From Paracoccaceae bacterium (GTDB lineage: Bacteria; Pseudomonadota; Alphaproteobacteria; Rhodobacterales; Rhodobacteraceae), in NCBI GenBank assembly GCA_023260655.1, contig JALQUU010000003.1:20354-84353 (forward strand): DNA of 64,000 bases, given 5' to 3'. The position numbers were made by a program, and so were the translations under genes. Shown piece by piece: positions 57,805 to 64,000 of this stretch (the stretch's first letter is position 1; every line of letters starts with the position of its first letter). The notes under the pieces are model-generated. The model was not told the DNA's origin. It did not search any database and was given only the letters and a program-made list of their open reading frames with translations.

Positions 57805-58412
57805 AGCGTGACGCGACCTTTGGGCGTTTGGAAAGTGGCGGAGAGCACGGGCGCGGCGGCGGGTTCGAAGCGGATACGCGGATCGTTGAGAAGCGGTGCG
57901 AGGCGGTGTTCGATCTCGGCGGCGTGCGGGTGGCGAATGAAGAGCGCGTCCAGCCGGAGCGTTTGCGGGGTGAGGCGTTGGGCGGGGTGGGCCTCGCAAT
58001 CCCACTGGATGAGGCTCGGCAGGCCGCCATCGAGAGGGAGCGCACCGGAGGCGGGAACGGCCATGCGCCACGCGAGATCGCCGCGTGCGAGGGCGACGGT
58101 TTCACCGACTTCGGGCATGGCGGCTTTCATGGCATCGAGTGCGTTTGTGCGGGCGATCCAGTTGGCAAGGCGCGGGGCGCCTACGAAATTGTCGAGGTCA
58201 AACCAGCGCGGGGTGGCAGGTGCGGGGGCGGCGGGGTCGATGGCGATGACTTCGAGATAGAGCCCGTCTTCCATACCCATTAGGAGGTTATGGGTGCCGT
58301 AGCGGGCGTGTTGGCCGCCCGCTTGGAGGGGCAAACCGAGCTTTTCTTCGAGCCATGTGCGGCCCTCCTCCAGAGAGGACGCCGCAAAGGCCAAGTGATC
58401 TACAATCAACAT
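57801..58412 (-). CDS. Glyoxalase-like (VOC) domain protein
   Basis: 203 residues. DHLAFAASSLEEGRTWLEEK is the start of a glyoxalase-like fold (Glyoxalase_3 type), with HNLLMGMEDGLYLEVIAID as the next conserved strand pair. Metal ligands would be the His at residue 6 and the Glu in LEVIAID. Coupled by overlap to the acetyltransferase gene. Function unknown. Confidence 0.83.
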   Translation of the reverse strand: MLIVDHLAFAASSLEEGRTWLEEKLGLPLQAGGQHARYGTHNLLMGMEDGLYLEVIAIDPAAPAPATPRWFDLDNFVGAPRLANWIARTNALDAMKAAMPEVGETVALARGDLAWRMAVPASGALPLDGGLPSLIQWDCEAHPAQRLTPQTLRLDALFIRHPHAAEIEHRLAPLLNDPRIRFEPAAAPVLSATFQTPKGRVTL

Positions 58413-58513
58413 ATGATCCGAATCTTTCCCGCCTAAATGCCCGAAAAACCTTGAAATCGACGCCTCAAGGACCAGCTAAAACCTAATATAAGTTTTTCAG
58501 TCGGGATAGAACC

Positions 58514-59704
58514 ATGCTCTTGCGCGCGATCGATCGTTTTTTCAGCCACGAGGCCTCGGGGGGCATTTTGCTGATGCTCTCGGCATTGGCGGCTCTTCTG
58601 GTGGCGAACTCTCCGCTCTCTGCCGGGTATCACGAGACGCTCGGCACCTACCTTGCCGTGACCTTTGGTGGCGAGGGGCTGCAAAAGCCGCTGATCCTCT
58701 GGATCAACGATGGCTTGATGGCGATTTTCTTCTTCCTGATCGGGCTCGAGTTGAAGCGGGAGATGCTGGAAGGGAAGCTGAAGAACCCGAAGGACGTCAT
58801 GCTACCGGGGATGGCGGCTGTGGGCGGCATGGTGCTGCCGGCGCTGGTGTTTTTGTGGTACAACATCTCGATCCCCGAGACGGTGGGCGGCTGGGCTATT
58901 CCGGCGGCGACGGATATTGCCTTCGCTCTTGGTATCCTCGCGTTGATCGGCTCGCGGGCGCCTGCGTCGCTTAAGGTGTTTCTGCTTACGCTCGCCATTC
59001 TGGATGACTTGGGCGCAATCGTGATTATTGCGCTCTTCTATACGGCGGAACTCAAGGTGCATTACCTGCTAATGGCGCTGATGCCTTTGGCGGCGTTAGC
59101 GTGGCTCAATCTGCGCGGGCAGCACCGGATGGCACCGATGATCCTCTTGGGGGCGATCATGTGGTTCTTCGTGCTGAAATCCGGCGTTCATGCGACGCTG
59201 GCGGGTGTGGTGACGGCGTTCTTCATCCCGCTCACGGACAAGTGGGGTAAGTCCCCTCTGCACAGCCTTGAACATGCGCTTACGCCCTATGTGCTCTACC
59301 TCATCGTGCCGATCTTCGCCTTTGCCAATGCCGGTGTGGTATTGCAGGGGCTGACTTTCGCGGACCTTCTAGCACCGCTGCCCATGGGCATCGCTTTGGG
59401 CCTCATCATCGGCAAGCAGGTGGGTGTGTTCGGCGTGACGTGGTTGATGGTGAAAACCGGGTTGGCGCGGATGCCGACGGGGACGAATTGGCTGCATATC
59501 TACGGCATCGCTTGCCTTGCGGGGATCGGGTTTACCATGTCGCTCTTCATTGGCGGCTTGAGCTACAGCGACCAGACCTTGATGAACGAAGTGCGCCTCG
59601 GGGTGCTGTCTGGCTCGGCGGTTTCGGCGATCCTGGGCTTTGTGGTGTTGCGTATGGCAACGGCGGGGCAGACTGCCGGGAAGGCGCAGGCGGCTGCGGA
59701 ATAA
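58514..59704 (+). CDS. nhaA: Na+/H+ antiporter NhaA
   Basis: 396 residues, eleven to twelve membrane segments. The two Asp in the transport site appear in ILDDLGAIVIIALFY. The N-terminal FFSHEASGGILLMLSALAAL is the typical NhaA start, and PAATDIAFALGILAL the half-helix region. Exchanges two protons for one sodium ion. Divergent from the VOC gene. The 57-bp element begins 37 bp past its stop. Confidence 0.95.
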   Translation: MLLRAIDRFFSHEASGGILLMLSALAALLVANSPLSAGYHETLGTYLAVTFGGEGLQKPLILWINDGLMAIFFFLIGLELKREMLEGKLKNPKDVMLPGMAAVGGMVLPALVFLWYNISIPETVGGWAIPAATDIAFALGILALIGSRAPASLKVFLLTLAILDDLGAIVIIALFYTAELKVHYLLMALMPLAALAWLNLRGQHRMAPMILLGAIMWFFVLKSGVHATLAGVVTAFFIPLTDKWGKSPLHSLEHALTPYVLYLIVPIFAFANAGVVLQGLTFADLLAPLPMGIALGLIIGKQVGVFGVTWLMVKTGLARMPTGTNWLHIYGIACLAGIGFTMSLFIGGLSYSDQTLMNEVRLGVLSGSAVSAILGFVVLRMATAGQTAGKAQAAAE

Positions 59705-59741
59705 TGCGTGGGATGTCAGCGCGTTAACCTCTGGAAAACGC

Positions 59742-59798
59742 GTTTCCGAACCGTATGGATTGCGTATGGCATGTGTATGGCTTGCGTCATGACGTTGG
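59742..59798 (+). repeat. 57-bp element of 11-bp units, copy 2
   Basis: GTTTCCGAACCGTATGGATT then units GCGTATGGCAT, GTGTATGGCTT, GCGTCATGACG. GTTAAC at 59723-59728 is 13 bp upstream and CTTAAC at 59812-59817 is 13 bp downstream, matching copy 1 spacing. 51 of 57 positions equal copy 1 read on its minus strand. Located downstream of nhaA. Confidence 0.75.
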
Positions 59799-59852
59799 CG
59801 GCGAAAAGCGCCTTAACCCGTCGGGACGCAGGCTTTACCCCCGAGAAACAAA

Positions 59853-59876
59853 AACGCCGCCCCGAGGGGCGGCGTT
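59853..59876 (-). terminator. infC terminator
   Basis: CGCCGCC/GGCGGCG hairpin flanked by AAAA on the left and TTT on the right, between nhaA and infC. Read from infC it is a stem followed by a T-tract 22 bp past the stop. Confidence 0.85.
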
Positions 59877-59898
59877 TCGTATTCCGGATGGGCCGGAA

Positions 59899-60447
59899 TT
59901 ATTTCTGTGGCAGCGGCGAGACCATCATCACCATCTGACGGCCTTCGAGCTTCGGCATGGATTCGATCTTGCCGTGGACCTTCACCTCTTCGGCGATCCG
60001 GTCGAGCTGCTCGCGGCCAAGATCCATGTGGGCCATTTCGCGGCCACGGAAGCGCAGGGTGATCTTCACCTTGTCGCCGCCTTGCAGGAACTTGATCGCA
60101 TCTTTGATCTTGCGGTCGAGGTCGTGGTCATCGGTGCCCGGACGCACTTTGACTTCTTTGACTTCGATGACTTTCTGGTTCTTACGAGCTTCGGCTTCAC
60201 GCTTCTGCTGCTCGTATTTGAACTTACCGTAGTCCATGATCTTGCAGACGGGCGGCGTGGCGGTGGGGGAAATTTCCACCAGATCAAGCCCGGCTTCTTC
60301 AGCCATTGCCAATGCGCGATCGGGAGAAATGATGCCGACGTTCTCGCCGTTGGCGCCGATCAGGCGGATGTCCGAGCCGCGAATGCGTTCGTTGATCCGG
60401 GGGCCGGTTTCGCGCGTGGGCGGAGCGTTGTGAGGTCTGCGTCCTAT
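59899..60447 (-). CDS. infC: Translation initiation factor IF-3, AUA start
   Basis: 182 residues. From the start: [20 protein letters not shown], the IF-3 N-terminal domain beginning; then [20 protein letters not shown] and the C-terminal domain [18 protein letters not shown]. The frame is closed by TGA 12 bases upstream, so no ATG, GTG or TTG is available before homology begins; ATA at 60445-60447 with AAGGAA upstream is the start. Non-canonical starts of infC (AUU in E. coli) let IF-3 control its own translation. Confidence 0.9.
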   Translation of the reverse strand: MGRRPHNAPPTRETGPRINERIRGSDIRLIGANGENVGIISPDRALAMAEEAGLDLVEISPTATPPVCKIMDYGKFKYEQQKREAEARKNQKVIEVKEVKVRPGTDDHDLDRKIKDAIKFLQGGDKVKITLRFRGREMAHMDLGREQLDRIAEEVKVHGKIESMPKLEGRQMVMMVSPLPQK

Positions 60448-60649
60448 GGTACGGTTCCTTCAATGGTTGGAGATAGTCGCGCGGCAACTTATTTGGGGTC
60501 ACGCCGCGCTGCAAGCCACAAAATAGGCGGAAAATGGCTTGAGGCAAAGGTAATTCCCCTTGTTCCTTCCATTTCCTTCAACCATTTCACACCTGCAGGT
60601 TGCCCGCTATCCGAATGGGATAGCACCTGACTACGACGGGAGTTTACGA

Positions 60650-61378
60650 ATGAAGAAGCTTATTTGGGTTGTGATCGCCGCACTGGTTGCCGTTGGTGGA
60701 TATTTCACCTTTGGCCCGAAATCCTCGGAAACCGGCGCTGTTGCGACGGGTGAGGCCGTGACGCAGCCCGCACCTCTGGAAAGCGCGGCAACGGCCGCTG
60801 GCGATGCGGCTGCTGCTGCAACCGGAGCTGTGACCGAAGCCGTGAAGGAAGCGGCTGAAACCGCAACGGCGGCGGCTGGTGCGGCGGCTGAGGCCACTGC
60901 GGCAGCTACGACCGAGACCGCGCAGGCGGCGGCTGATGCGGCTACGGCTGCGGCAAGCGGTGCACAAGCAGCGGCAACTGCCGCGGCTGAAACCGCACAA
61001 GCGGCCACTGATGCGGCAACGACGGCTGCAACGGCTGCTGTTGAAGCGGCAACGACCACGGCGACCGAAACCGCTACGGCGGCTGCTGAAACCGCAACGG
61101 CGGCTGCCGAGACCGCGCAAGCCGCAGCTGAAACCGCGACTGCTGCGACCGAAACGGCCCAAGCGGCTGTTGCCGCTGTGGCCGAGCTTTCGCCTGCAGA
61201 GCTTCTGAACCCCGAGAACTTCGATTTCGACAAGGTGATCGCGCTTGTTGACGCCTCCGAAGTTAGCGTGCTGAAGAAGACCGTTCTGAAAGGTGCACTG
61301 GAGAAGGCCAAGGACAACCCCGACCTTCTGAAGGCCGCGATTGACCAGATCAAAGCTGCGCTGAAGATCGAAGGCTAA
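60650..61378 (+). CDS. Ala/Thr-rich repeat protein with N-terminal anchor
   Basis: 242 residues. N-terminal hydrophobic segment LIWVVIAALVAVGGYFTFGP (membrane anchor or signal), then residues 40-180 almost wholly Ala, Thr and Glu/Gln in repeats such as AAETATAAAETAQ, with 11- to 13-residue spacing. A conserved C-terminal domain (NFDFDKVIALVDASEVSVLK and on) follows. It looks like a LEA-like or coiled-coil stalk. GGGAG precedes the ATG; the low-complexity DNA is a repeat in itself. Confidence 0.7.
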   Translation: MKKLIWVVIAALVAVGGYFTFGPKSSETGAVATGEAVTQPAPLESAATAAGDAAAAATGAVTEAVKEAAETATAAAGAAAEATAAATTETAQAAADAATAAASGAQAAATAAAETAQAATDAATTAATAAVEAATTTATETATAAAETATAAAETAQAAAETATAATETAQAAVAAVAELSPAELLNPENFDFDKVIALVDASEVSVLKKTVLKGALEKAKDNPDLLKAAIDQIKAALKIEG

Positions 61379-61394
61379 AGGCTACGGAAAACAG

Positions 61395-61430
61395 AAAGGG
61401 CCACGCGATACGCTCGCGCGGCCCTTTTTT
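61395..61430. terminator. Bidirectional terminator after Ala-rich gene
   Basis: AAAGGGCC-A-CGCG ... CGCG-C-GGCCCTTTTTT forms a strong stem with T-tract on the plus strand and A-run on the other. It separates the Ala-rich gene from convergent fpr. Confidence 0.85.
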
Positions 61431-61447
61431 ATTGAGTTGGCGTGGGC

Positions 61448-62275
61448 TTAGACGCCTTCGCCCACGAAGGCCTTCTCGACCACGAATTCACGCGGATCGG
61501 AGTTGGCGCCTTCGGTGAGGCCGAAATCTTCGAGCACCTTCTTCACGTCGACGTTAAAGGCGAGGCTGCCGCAGACCATGGCACGGTCACGACCGGGGGT
61601 CATGGGCGGGAGACCGAGATCGGTGAAGACCTTACCGGAGGTGAGGTTATCGGTGATGCGGCCCATGAGCGGGCTCTCTTCGCGCGTGGTGGTGGGGTAG
61701 TAGAGGAGCTTGCCCTCGACCATTTCCCCGATCAGCGGATCGTTCTTCAGGTCTTCGACGAGGCGGCGACCATATTCCAGTTCTTCCACGGTGCGGCAGG
61801 TGTGCATCATGATGACCTGCTCGAATTTCTCATAGGTTTCCGGATCGCGCATCAGAGAGGCAAAGGGGGCGATGCCGGTGCCCGTGGCGAGGAACCAGAG
61901 GTGTTCGCCGGGGAGGAGCGCGTCGATCACGAGGGTGCCGACGGGCTTCGGGCGCAGGATGATTTGGTCGCCGGGTTTGATGTGCTGGAGGCGCGAGGTC
62001 AGGGGGCCGTTCGGCACCTTGATCGAGTAGAATTCCAGTTCCTCGTCCCACGAGGGGGAGGCGATGGAATAGGCGCGCAGGAGCGGACGGCCGTTATCAT
62101 CGAGAAGGCCGATCATCACGAATTCGCCGGAGCGGAAGCGCAGGGTTTGCGGGCGCGAGACGCGGAAAGAGAAGAGGCTCTCGGTCCAATGGGTCACGGC
62201 GGTGACGGTTTGCGCATCGGGGAGCATTTTCGGTTTCGGGATCACTTGTTCGGTCACGGCTTGGGTTCCGGTCAT
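61448..62275 (-). CDS. fpr: Ferredoxin-NADP+ reductase
   Basis: 275 residues. FAD-binding LLRAYSIASPSWDEELEFYS, NADP-binding FLATGTGIAPFASLMRDP, and the C-terminal EKAFVGEGV that covers the flavin. It exchanges electrons between NADPH and ferredoxin or flavodoxin. Downstream of the sulfate genes in the same orientation, possibly supplying reductant for sulfite reductase. Start ATG 62275. Confidence 0.94.
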   Translation of the reverse strand: MTGTQAVTEQVIPKPKMLPDAQTVTAVTHWTESLFSFRVSRPQTLRFRSGEFVMIGLLDDNGRPLLRAYSIASPSWDEELEFYSIKVPNGPLTSRLQHIKPGDQIILRPKPVGTLVIDALLPGEHLWFLATGTGIAPFASLMRDPETYEKFEQVIMMHTCRTVEELEYGRRLVEDLKNDPLIGEMVEGKLLYYPTTTREESPLMGRITDNLTSGKVFTDLGLPPMTPGRDRAMVCGSLAFNVDVKKVLEDFGLTEGANSDPREFVVEKAFVGEGV

Positions 62276-62401
62276 ATCTATATCCTCGGACGGAGTAATC
62301 CGGCATTTGCGGGTTATCTCTGATCCATGTCAGATGGAAGGTTTTCTTATGGAAAACGCCACGGAACAGGCCGGAGCCCGTTCCTTTTCCGGTGCGTGGG
62401 A

Positions 62402-62839
62402 TCAGGCGGCGCGGGACTGCGCGGCGGTTTCGGGGGCCGCGCGGAGGCGGGCGCGGTGGTCCATCTCGGTCCAGTCGGCGCGGAAAACCCACTCGGCTTG
62501 CGGCTGGCGCTTGGCGAGGTCTTCGGAGATTTCCACCTCGTCGAAGCCCGCGCGGCGGGCCATGGCGTATTGGTCCGAAATCACATGGCCCACGGCGCGG
62601 AGCCGGCGCTTGAAGCCACGGGCGCGCAGGAGACGGGCCAGAGTGAAGCCGCGCCCGTCCGAGAAGGAGGGGAAGCGGATGCGGACGATGGGCGCGCCGA
62701 GAAGCTGGAGCGCGAGGTGATCGAGATCGGCATCGGGGCCAAGCTCGACCCCCTGCCCTTCCTGAACGGCATCTGGCGCGGCGAAACCTGCCTGCCAGTC
62801 ATCTGCGGTGAAGCCCGTGTCGGTGACGATAACGCTCAT
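62402..62839 (-). CDS. DUF934 protein of sulfate assimilation
   Basis: 145 residues. RIRFPSFSDGRGFTLARLLR is the DUF934 signature. The family sits with sulfite-reductase genes in alphaproteobacteria and betaproteobacteria and is regarded as an auxiliary factor of unknown biochemistry. Its ATG overlaps the cysH stop by four bases. Confidence 0.88.
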   Translation of the reverse strand: MSVIVTDTGFTADDWQAGFAAPDAVQEGQGVELGPDADLDHLALQLLGAPIVRIRFPSFSDGRGFTLARLLRARGFKRRLRAVGHVISDQYAMARRAGFDEVEISEDLAKRQPQAEWVFRADWTEMDHRARLRAAPETAAQSRAA

Positions 62840-63576
62840 GCGCCTGCCCTTTCGATGGTTCCGTTAGAAAAATGGATTCCGCACTCGGTTTTTTCCTGCC
62901 CGCGCCAGCGGCCCGCGCGCTCGTCCTCGCCGGGTTTGACGGGCGAGGTGCAGGGGGCGCAGCCGATTGAGGGGTAGCCCTTGGCCACGAGGGGGTGGCG
63001 GGGGAGGCGGTTGTTCAGCATGTAGTCTTGCAGGTCTTCCTTGCCCCAATGCGCGAGCGGGTTGACCTTGATGCGGCCCGTGCCCTCTTCCTCTTCGAAG
63101 AAGTCGAGTGCGGCGCGGGTGGAGCCTTGATAGCGTTTGCGCCCGGTGATCCAGGCGTCGAACTTGGACAGCTCGCGCTCCAGAGGGCGGTTCTTGCGGA
63201 GCGCGCAGCAGGCGTCGGTGTCGCGCAGGAGGAGCGCGCCATAGGGATCCTCGGCGGCCAGATCGGCGGGATCGGGGTGGAGGATGCGGAGGTCGCGCAG
63301 ATCGAGACGTTTCGCGAGGGTGTGCTGGTATTCGAGGGTTTCGGGGAAAAGCATCCCGGTTTCGAGAAAGAGCACCGGCGTGTCGGGAGCGATGACGGAA
63401 ACGAGGTGCAAGAGCACCACCGATTCCGCCCCGAATGACGACACCAGAGTGACCTTTCCGAGGTCGGGGTCTTTCAGCGCATGGCGCAGCACGGCAGAGG
63501 CGGCGTGGTGGCGATAGCGCTCGTTGAGCGACGCCACCCGTTCCGCCACCGCGCCCAGAGGGGCATCAAGCGGCAT
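62836..63576 (-). CDS. cysH: Phosphoadenylyl/adenylyl-sulfate reductase
   Basis: 246 residues. VSSFGAESVVLLH is the PP-loop-like nucleotide site, ECGIH the catalytic Cys motif. Cys pairs in DACCALRKN and GCAPCTSP are the four [4Fe-4S] ligands of APS-type reductases, so APS rather than PAPS is the likely substrate. It is coupled to DUF934 (four-base overlap) and overlaps cysI by 11 bp. Confidence 0.93.
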   Translation of the reverse strand: MPLDAPLGAVAERVASLNERYRHHAASAVLRHALKDPDLGKVTLVSSFGAESVVLLHLVSVIAPDTPVLFLETGMLFPETLEYQHTLAKRLDLRDLRILHPDPADLAAEDPYGALLLRDTDACCALRKNRPLERELSKFDAWITGRKRYQGSTRAALDFFEEEEGTGRIKVNPLAHWGKEDLQDYMLNNRLPRHPLVAKGYPSIGCAPCTSPVKPGEDERAGRWRGQEKTECGIHFSNGTIERAGA

Positions 63577-64000
63577 CTTGCGCGGGCCCTTCGTAGAGGG
63601 CGGCCTTGAACGGATCGAGGCCGACGCGGCGGTAGGTTTCGAGGAAGGGTTCCTCGACGCTGGTACGGACTTTCAGATAGGCCCCGACGATGCGTTCGAT
63701 GGCGGGCACGATATCCTCGTAGGAGAAACCGGGGCCGGTGCGTTCGCCGAGCGTGGCGGTTTCGGTGCCGTCGCCGCCGAGCGTGATCTGGTAGGTTTCC
63801 ACGCCGCCGCGATCGAGACCGAGGATGCCGATATGGCCCACGTGATGATGCCCGCAAGCGTTGATGCAGCCGGAAATCTTGATCTTCAACTCACCGATCT
63901 CGTGTTCGAGCTTCAACGCGTCGAAACGAGTGGCGATGGCTTGGGCGACGGGGATCGAGCGCGCGGTGGCCAGTGCGCAGTAATCCATACCGGGGCAGGC
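63566..64000 (-). CDS. cysI: Sulfite/nitrite reductase, C-terminal part
   Basis: The last 144 residues; the gene continues past the right edge. CPGMDYC and GCINACGHHHVGHIG hold the Cys residues that bind the siroheme-linked [4Fe-4S] cluster. Context with cysH and DUF934 argues for assimilatory sulfite reductase hemoprotein (CysI) rather than nitrite reductase. Overlaps cysH by 11 bp. Confidence 0.88.
   Translation of the reverse strand, partial: ACPGMDYCALATARSIPVAQAIATRFDALKLEHEIGELKIKISGCINACGHHHVGHIGILGLDRGGVETYQITLGGDGTETATLGERTGPGFSYEDIVPAIERIVGAYLKVRTSVEEPFLETYRRVGLDPFKAALYEGPAQDAA

Noticed and set aside
60631..61353. Ala/Val/Ser-rich frame opposite the Ala-rich gene
   Set aside because: Mirror of the repeat; the plus strand has a ribosome site, anchor and conserved end.

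Overview
The window looks like a chromosomal segment of an alphaproteobacterium, most likely a Rhodobacteraceae/Roseobacter-group member. The evidence is high G+C with strong third-position GC bias, family-typical proteins (LdtR-like MarR, SdhE, DUF934-CysH-CysI order, hdaA-ppk1-ppx order, 446-residue ProRS without an editing insertion, AUA-initiated infC) and short Rhodobacterales-style intergenic repeats. I recognised no rRNA, tRNA, CRISPR array, prophage or complete insertion sequence.

Layout. 1-2.9 kb: minus-strand alpha/beta hydrolases behind a creatininase-family gene. 3-8.2 kb: thrS, then a head-to-head junction where an autotransporter and a BufC/HvfC-type gene have both lost their 5' halves, then doxX. 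8.2-10.8 kb: ArsC/Spx-like protein, cold-shock protein, small membrane/secreted proteins, thyX. 11-13.4 kb: a surface-lipoprotein/Slam pair with a frameshift. 13.5-20.8 kb: gloA, MarR regulator, sdhE-XRE, aspartate aminotransferase, a frameshifted MATE pump, NicO/DUF1007 metal transport. 20.9-24.2 kb: alr-mlaE-mlaF-pqiA, overlapping cell-envelope genes. 24.4-32 kb: radA, cvpA, purF, DUF2199, SDR, surE-pcm-nlpD. 32.1-34.7 kb: tatABC plus a DUF815 ATPase. 35-43.4 kb: epoxide hydrolase, ppk2, valS, crotonase, HisC-like aminotransferase. 44-46.3 kb: an AT-rich segment and a clan GH-A glycosidase-like gene. 46.3-55.6 kb: proS, CBS protein, interrupted luxR-type regulator, AI-2E permease, hdaA, ppk1, ppx. 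55.6-64 kb: a phosphatase/endonuclease gene, TerB-DnaJ protein, GNAT, VOC, nhaA, infC, Ala-rich protein, fpr and the sulfate-assimilation genes (DUF934-cysH-cysI, running off the window).

Nine apparent gene lesions fall within the window. Six are frameshifts, most equal to the loss of one base in a short homopolymer or dinucleotide run. Two are in-frame stops and one is a large truncating junction. This could be real gene decay or uncorrected sequence error, and the frameshifts look like the latter. Three non-coding repeat families stand out: a 104-bp RIME-like element (two copies) that supplies stop codons to its neighbours, a GGGATATTT-type element (five copies), and an unnamed 57-bp element (two copies) made of 11-bp tandem units flanked by TTAAC boxes.
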